Origin: Paenibacillus sp. sptzw28
Lineage (GTDB): Bacteria > Bacillota > Bacilli > Paenibacillales > Paenibacillaceae
Length of the DNA: 64,000 nucleotides
NCBI RefSeq assembly: GCF_019550795.1
Contig: NZ_CP080545.1
Span: forward strand, 1,197,501-1,261,500
Direction of reading: 5' to 3'
The translations under genes and the position numbers were made by a program. Within the stretch, counting starts at the first letter, position 1. The number at the start of each line of letters is the position of its first letter. Shown piece by piece: positions 51,351 to 61,271 of the stretch. Under the pieces are notes generated by a model that ran no database searches, had not been told where the DNA came from, and saw nothing but the letters and a program-made list of their open reading frames with translations.

Positions 51351-52310
51351 ATGCAGGATTCGCAAGGAGTCCTGATGGGCGGTATGTCCCCGCAGATCGT
51401 AAAGAGAAAGTCGGTCTGGAAGAAAATGCTTCTAAACTGGGAATTGTACCTCTTCATTGCGCCGGCGTTTTTTTATTTTCTCATTTTTTGCTACGGTCCG
51501 ATGTACGGCATTCAAATCGCCTTTAAAAATTTCGTCCCGACAAAAGGAATAATAGGGAGTTCATGGACCGGTATCGACCATTTTATACGCTTCTTTAATT
51601 CCTACTACTTCTGGGATTTGCTTTGGAACACGCTAAGCATCAGCCTGTATGAGCTGGCCGTCGGATTTCCGATTCCGATCATAATGGCGCTTGCCTTTAA
51701 TGAGGTGAAAGGCGGCTTCTTCAAGAAGACGGTGCAGACGGTCACCTACGCACCTCACTTCATCTCCGTCGTCGTAATGGCCGGGATGATCATCACTTTT
51801 TTATCGCCATCGACAGGTATTATCATTCATATGATCGAATGGCTTGGCTTTAATGCGCCTGATTTACTGTCTGATCCGAGATGGTTCAAGACGATGTACG
51901 TGCTCTCGGGAGTCTGGCAGAGTGCAGGCTGGGGGACCATCATCTATCTCGCCGCACTGTCCGGAGTCGATCCGCAGCTGCATGAAGCGGCGATCATCGA
52001 CGGCGCTTCGAGGTTTCAGCGATTGCGCCATATTAATATTCCGGCAATCGTTCCGACGATGACGATTCTGATGATCCTCAATATGGGAGGCATGCTCAGC
52101 GTCGGCTTCGAAAAAATACTGCTGCTGCAAAATCCGCTCAACATGAATTCGTCTGATGTCATCTCGACCTTCGTATACCGCTCGGGCCTGCTGGATGCCC
52201 AGTACAGCTTCTCCACGGCTGTAGGCTTATTCAATTCGGTGGTCAACGCGATCCTGCTCGTTGCGGTAAACCAGATTGTAAGGCGTACAAGCGAGAACAG
52301 TTTGTGGTAG
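51351..52310 (+). CDS. Sugar ABC transporter permease (LplB/YteP type)
   Basis: A 319-residue permease of the family that imports polysaccharide breakdown products. It begins with a basic N-terminus and WELYLFIAPAFFYFLIFCYG; the EAA loop is HEAAIIDGASRFQRLRHINI. Six membrane helices. ATG 51351 follows gaggggtgag and replaces an upstream ATG at 51306 without a site. First gene of a three-gene operon; as usual for this type, no ATPase gene is present, so a shared MsmX-like ATPase is expected. Confidence 0.92.
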   Translation: MQDSQGVLMGGMSPQIVKRKSVWKKMLLNWELYLFIAPAFFYFLIFCYGPMYGIQIAFKNFVPTKGIIGSSWTGIDHFIRFFNSYYFWDLLWNTLSISLYELAVGFPIPIIMALAFNEVKGGFFKKTVQTVTYAPHFISVVVMAGMIITFLSPSTGIIIHMIEWLGFNAPDLLSDPRWFKTMYVLSGVWQSAGWGTIIYLAALSGVDPQLHEAAIIDGASRFQRLRHINIPAIVPTMTILMILNMGGMLSVGFEKILLLQNPLNMNSSDVISTFVYRSGLLDAQYSFSTAVGLFNSVVNAILLVAVNQIVRRTSENSLW

Positions 52311-52329
52311 AAGAAGGAGGTGAGGCCGG

Positions 52330-53238
52330 GTGATATCCGCAGTAAAAGAAACAGGACGGGATAAAGTATTCCTGATTTGCAATTATATTTATTTGGCGCT
52401 GGCCTTCCTGATTGTCGCCTATCCGCTCGTTTACATCATCAGCGCTTCAATCAGCAATCCCAAATTTGTCGGATCAGGTGAAATGTGGCTGTGGCCCAAG
52501 GGCATTACATTCGAGGGCTACGAGCGTGTGTTTCAAAATTCGAAGATTTGGACGGGTTATGCCAATACCATCTTATATACGGCAGTCGGTACGAGCGTCA
52601 ATCTGTTCGTCACGCTGCCGGCAGCGTATGCGCTGAGCCGCAGGGATTTTGTCGGGCGCAGCTTCTTTATGGGGATGTTTATGGTGACCATGTTTTTCGG
52701 CGGCGGCCTGGTGCCGACTTATTTGCTGGTCAAAGACCTTGGGATGGTCAACAGCATGTGGGCGCTTATTCTGCCTGGGGCTGCGTCGATTTGGAATATC
52801 GTAGTAACGCGGACATTCTTTCAATATTCGATTCCGAAGGAGCTGCAGGAAGCGGCCCAGATCGACGGCTGCTCCAATTTGCGTCTGTTCGTTCGAATCG
52901 TTCTTCCGTTATCACTGCCGATCATCGCCGTTATGGCGCTGTTCTATGGGGTCGGGAACTGGAACAGCTACTTCTCGGCTCTTATTTACTTGAACGACGA
53001 ATCGAAGTACCCGCTGCAGCTCATTTTGCGACAAATCCTCGTGCTCCAGGAAATATCGACGGCAGGAGGCGGAGCGATGGATGCATCGATGGCTTCGGCG
53101 CTCAACAGCAAAGCCGAGGTGGCTGCTCTTGTGAAATATGCGGTCATCATCGTTTCCACGCTGCCGATCATTGCCGTGTATCCATTTCTACAGCGATATT
53201 TCGTGCAAGGTGTCATGATCGGTTCAGTTAAGGGCTGA
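52330..53238 (+). CDS. Sugar ABC transporter permease (LplC/YtcP type)
   Basis: A 302-residue second permease. Signatures: AYPLVYIISASISNP, FGGGLVPTYLLVKDLGMVNS, EAA loop QEAAQIDGCSNLRLFVRIVL and the ending FVQGVMIGSVKG. The GTG at 52330 follows gaaggaggtg. 19 bp after the first permease. Confidence 0.92.
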   Translation: MISAVKETGRDKVFLICNYIYLALAFLIVAYPLVYIISASISNPKFVGSGEMWLWPKGITFEGYERVFQNSKIWTGYANTILYTAVGTSVNLFVTLPAAYALSRRDFVGRSFFMGMFMVTMFFGGGLVPTYLLVKDLGMVNSMWALILPGAASIWNIVVTRTFFQYSIPKELQEAAQIDGCSNLRLFVRIVLPLSLPIIAVMALFYGVGNWNSYFSALIYLNDESKYPLQLILRQILVLQEISTAGGGAMDASMASALNSKAEVAALVKYAVIIVSTLPIIAVYPFLQRYFVQGVMIGSVKG

Positions 53239-53273
53239 TCTGTCCATAAACCGATAAGGGGAGGAATATTTTC

Positions 53274-54896
53274 ATGCAAAAGCTTCAAAAAACCTGGGCT
53301 ATAGGGCTGTGCCTGGCGCTGCTTATTTCGCTGCTGGCCGCATGCAGCAAGACGAACAATGAAGCCGCCGGTTCGGATAGCGGCACGGAAAAACCGGTCA
53401 CGTCGGACGTCAAAAAAGAAGGCTTTCCTATCGTGGGCAAGCCGATCACGCTCTCCATGATGGCCCCGGATGCAGGGGTACAAAAATGGGACGATATGCC
53501 GGTTTTCAAAGACTTGGAGAAGCTGACGAACATCAAGCTGCAGTTCCGGAATGCCCCGATGGACAGCTTCGCCACGAAGAAAAACCTCGTGTTCGCCAGC
53601 GGTGACCTGCCGGACATCTTCTATGCGGCTGATCTTACGCCCGCGGAGCAGGTGACGTACGGCGCACAAGGGGTACTCATTCCGCTTGAGAAGCTGATTG
53701 ACGATTACGCGCCCAATCTCAAAAAAATATTGGATCAGCATCCGGAGCTGCGCAAATCGATCACGACCAATGACGGTCACATCTATGCGCTGCCGTACAT
53801 TGATTTGTCTGCGGTCTGGTACCGCGGTCCGATGTGGTACAACGGCAAGTTTCTGAAGGCGCTGAACGTAAAGGCGCTGCCTGAAACGACGGAAGAGCTG
53901 TTCGCTTATCTTAAGCGGGTCAAGGATGAAGATCCGAACGGGAACGGCAAGCCGGATGAAATTCCGCTTACATCCGTCAAGCTGGACGATATCCGCATGT
54001 TCATGCTCGGTTTCTGGGGGATTTACGACGAACAGATTTATGCGGATAAGGATGGCAAAGTGCACTATACGCCGCAGGAGGAAGGCTACAAAGGGTATTT
54101 GACTTTCTTGAACCGTCTCTGGACGGCAGGGCTGCTCGATAAAGAGACGTTCTCCCAAACCGACGATCAGAAGAAAGCGAAAGGGAAGAACAACCAGGTT
54201 GCACTGTTCTCCGATTGGTTCCCATATTTCACGCTGGGCGGCGAGCCTGACGGAAGCAATCCGCTTATGAAGCCCGTCAAGAGCGAAGTGCCCGGTTCGC
54301 CGGTCTACGGCAAGCATCCCGGTATTTCGTCAAATGGCACATTCGCCATAACGAGCACCAATCCGGATCCGGAAGCGTCGATGCGCTGGGTCGACTATCT
54401 GTACGGCTACGACGGTGCAACGCTGTTCGGACAAGGACCGGAGAACGTGCTGTGGAAATTTAAAGACAAGCAAAATCATGTGAAGGAATGGCTGCCGGTT
54501 CCCGGCGGCGGCGACCGTGAAGAATACCGGAGCACGCTCACACCGAATTACGGGATCGTGGCTCCGGGGATAAGCAGCAGCGAGCTTGCCAAAGGACTGC
54601 GGGGAGATTTCGACCAGTGGATTGACAAGGAAACCGCGGAGAAGCTCGTACCGTTTGCCAAGCCGCCTTATCCTCACGTATTCCTGACGGAAGCGGAACA
54701 AACCGAGGCTTCTTCACTGCTCTCCGATTTGGACACCTACGTGAAGCAGATGGAAGCGAAGTTCGTAACGGGGCAAGAGCCGCTCTCAAACTGGGATCAG
54801 TATAAGAGCCAGATTGCAAAAATGGGCGGCGAACGTATTGCGGAAATCTATCAGGCTGCCTACGACCGCTGGAACAAATCGGGTTCAGGTCAATAA
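53274..54896 (+). CDS. Sugar ABC transporter substrate-binding lipoprotein (LplA type)
   Basis: A 540-residue solute-binding lipoprotein with signal ending LLAACS. Its length and segments (FPIVGKPITLSMMAPDAGVQ, FASGDLPDIFYAADLTPAEQ, PNGNGKPDEIPLTS) match LplA-type proteins, longer than the CUT1 protein at 26273. It should bind an oligosaccharide, perhaps from pectin or another plant polymer, but the ligand is not shown. Last gene of the operon. Confidence 0.92.
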   Translation: MQKLQKTWAIGLCLALLISLLAACSKTNNEAAGSDSGTEKPVTSDVKKEGFPIVGKPITLSMMAPDAGVQKWDDMPVFKDLEKLTNIKLQFRNAPMDSFATKKNLVFASGDLPDIFYAADLTPAEQVTYGAQGVLIPLEKLIDDYAPNLKKILDQHPELRKSITTNDGHIYALPYIDLSAVWYRGPMWYNGKFLKALNVKALPETTEELFAYLKRVKDEDPNGNGKPDEIPLTSVKLDDIRMFMLGFWGIYDEQIYADKDGKVHYTPQEEGYKGYLTFLNRLWTAGLLDKETFSQTDDQKKAKGKNNQVALFSDWFPYFTLGGEPDGSNPLMKPVKSEVPGSPVYGKHPGISSNGTFAITSTNPDPEASMRWVDYLYGYDGATLFGQGPENVLWKFKDKQNHVKEWLPVPGGGDREEYRSTLTPNYGIVAPGISSSELAKGLRGDFDQWIDKETAEKLVPFAKPPYPHVFLTEAEQTEASSLLSDLDTYVKQMEAKFVTGQEPLSNWDQYKSQIAKMGGERIAEIYQAAYDRWNKSGSGQ

Positions 54897-54910
54897 GCGT
54901 CCGTTAATAT

Positions 54911-54957
54911 AAAAGCTCCTTCGCCCGGTCACGCAGGTCCGTGTCCGGGCGAAGAAG
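54911..54957. terminator. Bidirectional terminator between the Lpl-type operon and the AraC-dCache gene
   Basis: Perfect 10-bp stem CTTCGCCCGG / CCGGGCGAAG extended by GCT/AGC. On the minus strand it is followed by TTTTA, so it best terminates the AraC gene; on the plus strand it has no T run. Confidence 0.7.
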
Positions 54958-54966
54958 CGTCAGTCA

Positions 54967-57288
54967 TTACATGTCTTCACCGAAAGCTTCTTCATCACCG
55001 GCTGCGGTTTCATTGCTGGTGTCCGAATACAGCTTGCGGTATTGGCCGGGCGTTAGACCGGTTTCTTTCTTGAATTTACGGATAAAATTCGGGGTATCGA
55101 GATAGCCAATCTGCGTGATGATGCTTTTTAACGGCTCGTTCGTTGTTTTGAGCAGGTGCATGACCTCTTCCATTCGTTTCTGCCAAATGTACTGGATGAA
55201 GTTTATGCCCATTTTCTCTTTGAATGAACGGCTGAAATACGACGGAGAGATCGCATACTCATAGGATATCGTGTCCAGGCTGAGCGTATGATCCCTATAA
55301 TGATTATCGATGTAGGCTGTGATTTCATCCATGAGAGAGTATTCTTCCTTTCTCATATTCCGCTCGACCTGCTCGCATATCCTGGAAGCGAGATTCACGA
55401 GACTGCGCTCCAATTCACTCAAGGATTGAAAGGTGGAGATGTGCGGAATATCCGGTGTTAGATGATGGATGCCGAGCTCCGCGGCTGTCTTCAGCATCGT
55501 ATTCAGGATGTCAAAGCCGATGCAGCGAATGTACATGACGGATATTCCGGAAGCTCGAACATTTTCTATGGCTTCGCCGATCACCTGTGCTGCAACATCG
55601 TAACTGCCTTGCTTTAAGCTGTGCGATAGTTTAAGCAGCATATTGGCGGGAATCCAGAAGGTTTGCTCCGGTGCATAGGGCACCTTCTCAAAAAAAGTAA
55701 TGCTGCCATTCCCCGTGGACATACGGTTGAACGCGGAGCAGGCTTCGATAAAAGACTGATTCAGCTGGCTGGAGCTTGCATAACAGCTGCCGACTCCAAT
55801 AGTCAGTCTGACACTGACACTGAAAATCTCTAGGATATTGCTTCGCATCGTTTCAACAATACGGCTCATATGGTCGTATTCCACAATGGCGTCGCTAAGG
55901 TTAAAGCTCACAATGATCGCCAGCCTATCCGGATCCGGCAGCTCAACACAGTACGCGTGGGCGCCCAGTTCGGGCAGCTCAGCCTCGGCGCGCAATTGGA
56001 TAATAGACTGCCAATTATGCAGGCCCTCCTGTCTGCCTGGAATTTCATCCCGTCCCATTACCATAAGGAAATGGTGAGTACGGTCGAATTGAATGTCAAA
56101 GGTATCAAGGAGGTCTGGAGACAGGCTCTGGGTGCCGCCGTACTTCAGAAGCATGAGCAGAAAGTGGTTGCGCGCATAAGGCTCTTGCAGGTCAGCCCGG
56201 GAGCTGTATTCCTGGAGGGTCAACCGGATCCGGTCGAGCTCATTCTCGGGACGGGTGTTTTCACCGGATGAATGATTCGGTCTTTTGGATTTGGACTTGG
56301 AATTTGCAAACTCGGCCAGAGCGGATATCGGGTGGTACTGAATTCTGGCCATCAAGAGCGCAATCGCAGCCCCGACGAGCAGCACGATAGAAAACAGCAC
56401 GACAATGAAACTGCGTACATGCAATACGCTGCTGAAAAACTGGGCGCTTGGCATAAGGGTTACATACGTCCAGCCGTTATTTGCCGATTTGACCGATACA
56501 ACGGAATGCGCCTTGCCGTTTAAAGTCAGACTATGTATGCCCGGATTCAGCGCAAACAACGAGCCGGCCTCGGCATTCGTCAAGGTTTCGCCCTGACGGT
56601 TGGCGGCAAGCACTTGTCCCTTATTATCGAAAATATAAGTAAGCCCCTTGTAATTACCAAGAATGGAATCGATCAAGCCGGTAAGCTCGGTTTCTTCAAT
56701 CAGGTACATCACCATCCCATGCGGATTCGGGTTGTTTGGCGTTATCGGAACGAGATAGGCTACGATTGATTGCTGTAAAGAAGAACTGCGCTTCACTAGA
56801 TCGGCCGGGCGCATCGTCGGGAAATGGATGCTGTTCAAGTCCTGAATAAGATTTGCGCGGCTCCAATTATGGAAGCTATACTTTCGTGCGAACACATCCA
56901 GACTGGACATTCCTTCGGACGAGTAAATCCGATCATCGTGATGAAAATACAGGAACATTTCGCCGATGATGGAGCTTGTCGCTTTGTATTGGTCCAGAGC
57001 GGCGATCGCCTCCCTGCTATAATACGGATCGTGAACCCGGTACGGCGTCAGCCTCTCGTCATAAGAAATGCGCGAGGCAATTTCGTTCAACTCCTTCATG
57101 CGGCCGTCAATGATCGTCTTCGCCTGTGTCAACTGGCCAAGGTGTGAGCGCTCGATTTCGGCTCGAAGATTGCTGACCGCGTTCTGATAGATGAACACCG
57201 TGATCAAGACGAGGGGAATGAGCAAAATGAGCAGATATGAGCCGATATATTTTAAAAACAGGTTGGATTTGAAATAATTCCGTTTCAT
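54967..57288 (-). CDS. AraC-family regulator with extracellular Cache-like sensor
   Basis: A 773-residue membrane regulator. A TM helix near residues 12-32 (YIGSYLLILLIPLVLITVFI), an extracellular region of about 260 residues resembling a Cache sensor (KGLTYIFDNKGQVLAANRQG), and a second TM helix near 290-312. After a linker region come two AraC helix-turn-helix motifs near the C-terminus (SLDTISYEYAISPSYFSRSF, LKSIITQIGYLDTPNFIRKF). This is the standard activator beside Lpl-type operons, so it probably senses an extracellular sugar, or its binding protein, and activates the 51351-54896 operon or the isomerase gene. ATG 57288 follows gggagg. Confidence 0.9.
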   Translation of the reverse strand: MKRNYFKSNLFLKYIGSYLLILLIPLVLITVFIYQNAVSNLRAEIERSHLGQLTQAKTIIDGRMKELNEIASRISYDERLTPYRVHDPYYSREAIAALDQYKATSSIIGEMFLYFHHDDRIYSSEGMSSLDVFARKYSFHNWSRANLIQDLNSIHFPTMRPADLVKRSSSLQQSIVAYLVPITPNNPNPHGMVMYLIEETELTGLIDSILGNYKGLTYIFDNKGQVLAANRQGETLTNAEAGSLFALNPGIHSLTLNGKAHSVVSVKSANNGWTYVTLMPSAQFFSSVLHVRSFIVVLFSIVLLVGAAIALLMARIQYHPISALAEFANSKSKSKRPNHSSGENTRPENELDRIRLTLQEYSSRADLQEPYARNHFLLMLLKYGGTQSLSPDLLDTFDIQFDRTHHFLMVMGRDEIPGRQEGLHNWQSIIQLRAEAELPELGAHAYCVELPDPDRLAIIVSFNLSDAIVEYDHMSRIVETMRSNILEIFSVSVRLTIGVGSCYASSSQLNQSFIEACSAFNRMSTGNGSITFFEKVPYAPEQTFWIPANMLLKLSHSLKQGSYDVAAQVIGEAIENVRASGISVMYIRCIGFDILNTMLKTAAELGIHHLTPDIPHISTFQSLSELERSLVNLASRICEQVERNMRKEEYSLMDEITAYIDNHYRDHTLSLDTISYEYAISPSYFSRSFKEKMGINFIQYIWQKRMEEVMHLLKTTNEPLKSIITQIGYLDTPNFIRKFKKETGLTPGQYRKLYSDTSNETAAGDEEAFGEDM

Positions 57289-57488
57289 TGATTCTGCCTC
57301 CCGTAAGCGGGTTTACAAAAAATTCATGAATGCCTGTCATTGTTAATCATACCAAATAAAAAAATATTGAACATAGTACGCAGGATGTTGATAAAATTTA
57401 ATATTATTACATTCGAAATTTGCATAAAAATGAAGGAGAAGTTCATTAAATATCGAATCATGTTTATAAAGGTTGGGAGGTATAAACA

Positions 57489-58361
57489 ATGAAGATAGGA
57501 CTGAGCTCTTACAGTTTGCTAAACGCCATCAGGACAGGAGAAATGACCGTGCTGGACGTTATCCAGTGGATCGCCGACAACGGCGGAGAGCATATGGAAA
57601 TCGTTCCTTACGGATTTACGCTGGTCGATAATCCCGAACTGGCGGATGCTGTAAGGGAGAAAGCGGAAACGGCAGGTATCGAGCTTTCCAACTATTCGAT
57701 GCCGGCCAATTTCGTTCAGGAAACGGAGCTGCTGTTCGATGAAGAGGTTGCCCGGGTAAAGCAGCATGTCGATCTCGTTCACCGGCTCGGCATGAAGCAT
57801 ATGCGGCACGATGTGACCGCCTTTACGCTGCCTCCGGAATCTATGACCATCGCATGGTTCGAGAAGCATCTGCCGCTGATGGTCAAGGGAAGTCAACTCA
57901 TTGCGGACTATGCAAATCAGTACGGAATCACGACAACGATCGAGAATCACGGCTTCAGCGTACAATCCAGCGACCGGGTGCAGAGGATTCTCCTTGCGGT
58001 GGACCGCCCCAATTTCCAAACGACACTCGATATCGGCAATTTCATGTGTGTGGATGAGGATCCGATCGTCGGCGTAAAGAAGAATTTACCGTTCGCTTCT
58101 CTTATTCATTTCAAGGATTTCTATTTCCGTCCTTACGATGAGCATCCGGGTGCCGGGGACTGGTTTACAACCGCTTACGGCAACTTTTTGCGCGGTGCTA
58201 TCGTCGGACAGGGCGATATCAAAATCCGCAAAATCGTCAAGCTGATCAAGGCATCGGGTTACGACGGGTACATTACCGTTGAGTTCGAAGGGATGGAAGA
58301 ATGCAGAACCGCATCGCGTGCCGGAATGGACAATTTGCGCCGGTTTTGGGAAGAATGCTGA
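57489..58361 (+). CDS. Sugar phosphate isomerase/epimerase family protein
   Basis: A 290-residue TIM barrel of the xylose isomerase-like superfamily. Metal-binding residues fit the family: IENHGF (Glu, His), TLDIGNFM (Asp), HFKDFYF (His), and VEFEGMEE (Glu) near the C-terminus. Members isomerise or epimerise sugars or inositols. ATG 57489 follows gggaggt. Divergent from the AraC-dCache gene, so probably part of the same sugar pathway. Confidence 0.87.
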   Translation: MKIGLSSYSLLNAIRTGEMTVLDVIQWIADNGGEHMEIVPYGFTLVDNPELADAVREKAETAGIELSNYSMPANFVQETELLFDEEVARVKQHVDLVHRLGMKHMRHDVTAFTLPPESMTIAWFEKHLPLMVKGSQLIADYANQYGITTTIENHGFSVQSSDRVQRILLAVDRPNFQTTLDIGNFMCVDEDPIVGVKKNLPFASLIHFKDFYFRPYDEHPGAGDWFTTAYGNFLRGAIVGQGDIKIRKIVKLIKASGYDGYITVEFEGMEECRTASRAGMDNLRRFWEEC

Positions 58362-58439
58362 CGTTCTCGGCTTTTCACGCCGGCGGTCTCGCCGTTAACG
58401 GATGGGATATAAGCGGGCTCCGGACGGCGGTCAATATCG

Positions 58440-58721
58440 TTGGCGAAGGAAGGAGCTGCAGACGAATCTTTCCGGCTGCTACCGGATGAACACATCAAAT
58501 GGGAGCTTCGCAGATTGTATGACCGGCAGCGCAATCACTACGCGGAGTGCGGTGAATTTACCCGGGACTCGGCTCTGCTTATGGGGGAAGACAGCTGGAC
58601 GATTCGCCCGCACATTGAAATGGGCGGAATAATGTTTGAAATATCGGCGCCTTCGACGGACGGACAAGCGGTGTGGTACATCAGGGAAGACGGCAATCTG
58701 TGGAAGGGGAATGACAAGTGA
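58440..58721 (+). pseudogene. Fragment resembling the C-terminus of a CBM9-like protein
   Basis: An open stretch of 93 codons from TTG 58440 (weak start). The sequence LRRLYDRQRNHYAECGEFTR, IRPHIEMGGIMFEISAPSTD and WYIREDGNLWK matches the end of carbohydrate-binding family-9-like proteins, which are normally over 300 residues. The rest is missing upstream. Together with the frameshifted gene that follows, this is a decayed segment. It could still be expressed as a small protein, but that is unlikely. Confidence 0.55.
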
Positions 58722-58752
58722 TTGTGAAAACCCCGGCAGTGAGCGATGATTA

Positions 58753-59240
58753 ATGACGACGCGAAGATACATTTCGGCGGGCTATGCGTCAGCTGCGAAT
58801 CTCGACGAACGAGGACGTGCGCAAGCTGACACACCTGAACGTAGCGTTCGGACATGTCCGGGAGGACGAGATCCGGACTGACCATTTGCAGCCGTATATG
58901 AACGAGTTGAAGAAGCTGAAGCTTGAGCACCCCGAGCTTACCGTTCTGCTGTCGGTTGGGGGATGGAACGCAGGCGGCTTTTCCGAAGCAGCCCCCAAGG
59001 AAACGGGCCGCAGACGGATGGCGGAATCGGGCGCTGCGGGTGCTCGGCGAGCACCCGTTTGACGGCATCGATCTGGACTGGGAATATCCCTGCTATGCCG
59101 AAGCCGGCATCGGGGCCAGCGCTGAAGATAAAACAAACTTCACGCTTCATCTTCGCACGATTCGGGAAGCGCTCGACGGTAAAGGGAAGTCGGACGGCCG
59201 TCATTACATGCTGACGATTGATTTTACCCTTGGAGTGTAA
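58753..59240 (+). pseudogene. Frameshifted and truncated GH18 chitinase-like gene
   Basis: Three reading frames in succession carry consecutive parts of one GH18 protein. Frame of ATG 58753: RRYISAGYASAAN. Next frame, from about 58800: DVRKLTHLNVAFGHVREDEI and LTVLLSVGGWNAGGFSEA. Third frame, from about 59025: FDGIDLDWEYPCYAEAGIGA, the chitinase catalytic motif. The frame ends at 59240 after HYMLTI, where a GH18 domain should continue for another 200 residues. So at least two frameshifts and a 3' deletion have destroyed it. Confidence 0.8.
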
Positions 59241-59368
59241 TATATCCGATAGCCGGGAAACGGCAACGTATCGTAACCGCCCGACTTTGCAGCCGTCAAT
59301 ATCAGTTGATGGAATTATTAGTATTATTAGGAATATCCAATAAACACCGGACTGAACCTTGGGGATAG

Positions 59369-59566
59369 TGGTCTAAGGGGCAGCAGCTGACGGGCTTTAA
59401 CAAGCACAAGGTTATTGCCGAATTATTCGTATCCACCGTGCAAGAGGAGTACCCATTTCGGCGTGACATTCATCGACTGGGCATATACGTCTACCTGGCC
59501 GTCCTGATCGCAGTCAGCCTCATTCTGTGGCGGAGAGCATTCAAGGTTACTGTCCATATCACTTGA
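59369..59566 (+). pseudogene. C-terminal remnant of a membrane protein
   Basis: Open frame of 65 codons directly after an in-frame TAG, with no start codon or ribosome binding site: GFNKHKVIAELFVSTVQEEY, FRRDIHRLGIYVYL, then the hydrophobic helix AVLIAVSLILWRRAFKV. It looks like the tail of a polytopic protein whose other parts are gone. Family not recognised. Ends at TGA 59564-59566. Confidence 0.45.
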
Positions 59567-59639
59567 TACTCCTATAATGTATAATTATGATAAACATAGT
59601 TAAACGATATTGAATACTACATATTAGGAGAACAACAAT

Positions 59640-60203
59640 ATGGACCTTGGAAATAAAATTAAAAAGCTGCGGCAGGAGCAAAACCGGAAGCTGACGGATA
59701 TTGCCGAAATTTGTGGATTTTCAAAAAGCCTGCTGTCACAAATCGAAAACGGCAAAACGATGCCGCCCATTTCAACTTTGATAAAGATTGCCGATGCCTT
59801 AGGGACTAAAGTTTCCATCCTGCTGGATGATCAGCAGCAGACCGGAACGATTCATACGACAAAAGAAGCGAGCCAATCCAAATTGGTGAAGACGGAAAAA
59901 GGGTACTCCTTTTTTGCTTTTGCCGTGGAACGCTCGGACAAGCTGATGCAGCCCTTCCTCTTTGTCTCCAGGAAAGATGAGAATGACAGCAGACATGTGT
60001 TCAGTCACAACGGGGAAGAGTTCATATTCATTCTGGAGGGCCAAATGCGGTATCAGGTCGGCAACATGGAATATACGCTGAGTCCCGGGGACAGCCTGTA
60101 TTTTGATTCCATTGAAAAGCACACGCTCTATCCGATCACCGATGAGGTAAAATATGTGGCCGTATTCACCCAGTCCAAGCCGGATGCGAGGTCCGGCGAG
60201 TAG
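59640..60203 (+). CDS. XRE-family regulator with cupin domain
   Basis: A 187-residue regulator. N-terminal helix-turn-helix (LGNKIKKLRQEQNRKLTDIA and GFSKSLLSQIENGKTMPPIS), then a C-terminal cupin barrel (FVSRKDENDSRHVFSHNGEE, YTLSPGDSLYFDSIEKHTLY) with His and Glu metal-binding residues. Such proteins sense small molecules and repress or activate nearby genes. ATG 59640 follows ttaggag. No obvious target next to it. Confidence 0.88.
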   Translation: MDLGNKIKKLRQEQNRKLTDIAEICGFSKSLLSQIENGKTMPPISTLIKIADALGTKVSILLDDQQQTGTIHTTKEASQSKLVKTEKGYSFFAFAVERSDKLMQPFLFVSRKDENDSRHVFSHNGEEFIFILEGQMRYQVGNMEYTLSPGDSLYFDSIEKHTLYPITDEVKYVAVFTQSKPDARSGE

Positions 60204-60364
60204 TTGGAACCAAAATCAAAAATGAAGGTCATGGAGCAAACACATGTATGTGTTGTTTGTTCTATTTTTTTGCACACAATGGTCAGAATACACAGAAATA
60301 ATATTTACACATATAATATGTACACATATAATATAAATACATACTAAGAAAGGGTGAACAAATT

Positions 60365-60805
60365 ATGTGGGAATTCGAGCACACAATCACGACTATGGCA
60401 AAAGCGGAGACGATTTGGAAGCTGTACAGCGATATCTCGACTTGGGTGGAGTGGGATAAGGGGATTGTTTATGCTTCACTGGAGGGGCCATTTACCGCTG
60501 GAACACGCGGGCAGCTGCAGCCTGAAGGCCAAGAGCTTCTTGCTTTTGAACTCACGGAAGTGAGTCCTCTGAATGGGTTCTCGGACGTTACCGATATTCC
60601 GGATGCGGGTATTCAAATTCGTTTCATGCATCGGCTTCTAGAGACTGCCGAAGGGACGAGCGTTACACATAAAGTGACTATCATCGGTCCGAATGCGGAA
60701 CATTTAGGTCCGGAGTTTGGAGCCGGTATGGCCGAAGGTATCCCGGATACGATGGAGCGCCTAGTCTCATTGGCGCTCGAAAGAGAGCGGCAGCTTGTTG
60801 ACTGA
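60365..60805 (+). CDS. SRPBCC (START-like) family protein
   Basis: A 146-residue START-like protein: [37 protein letters not shown], and [16 protein letters not shown] at the C-terminal helix. ATG 60365 follows agaaagggtg. The stop overlaps the start of the EVE gene. Such proteins bind hydrophobic ligands; function here unknown. Confidence 0.85.
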   Translation: MWEFEHTITTMAKAETIWKLYSDISTWVEWDKGIVYASLEGPFTAGTRGQLQPEGQELLAFELTEVSPLNGFSDVTDIPDAGIQIRFMHRLLETAEGTSVTHKVTIIGPNAEHLGPEFGAGMAEGIPDTMERLVSLALERERQLVD

Positions 60806-61271
60806 ATCCGTAAGCAGGGAAACTCGATACTGGATCGGCGTTGTTTCGGCTTCGCATGTGAGGCTCGGCGTGCAGGGCGGATTCGCCCAGCTGTGTCATG
60901 GTAAGGCAGCCCCTTTGAGGCGGATGCGTCCCGGCGACTGGCTCATATACTACTCGCCGCGAACAGATATGGCGAAAGGGAATCCACTGCAAGCATTCAC
61001 CGCGATAGGGCTGGTCATTGATGACAAGGTTTATGAATACCGGATGTCGGACTCCTTTGTACCATTCCGCCGAAATATTCGCTATACTCTGTGTATAGAA
61101 GCTGAGATAGCTCCCCTGCTGGAGCAGCTTACGTTCACACACGGGAAGCGGAATTGGGGATACTTGTTCCGCACCGGTCATTTTGAGATTTCCCGTGAAG
61201 ACTTCTTTGTTATTGCGGATGCGATGCTAGAAGATGCTGGAGGAACAATAAATGAGTTCGGAATTCAATAA
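60795..61271 (+). CDS. EVE domain-containing protein (UPF0310)
   Basis: A 158-residue EVE (PUA-like) protein: [40 protein letters not shown], and [23 protein letters not shown] domains bind modified nucleobases in DNA or RNA and often occur in defence or modification contexts; small stand-alone forms of this UPF0310 type are poorly understood. A TTG start at 60795 (or 60798) overlaps the stop of the preceding gene. 20 bp of its 3' end overlap the MarR gene. Confidence 0.85.
   Translation: MLTESVSRETRYWIGVVSASHVRLGVQGGFAQLCHGKAAPLRRMRPGDWLIYYSPRTDMAKGNPLQAFTAIGLVIDDKVYEYRMSDSFVPFRRNIRYTLCIEAEIAPLLEQLTFTHGKRNWGYLFRTGHFEISREDFFVIADAMLEDAGGTINEFGIQ

Noticed and set aside
52986..54317. A 443-codon open frame on the minus strand
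   Set aside because: Antisense to the LplA-type binding-protein gene and the end of the permease gene; no family features, no translation signal.
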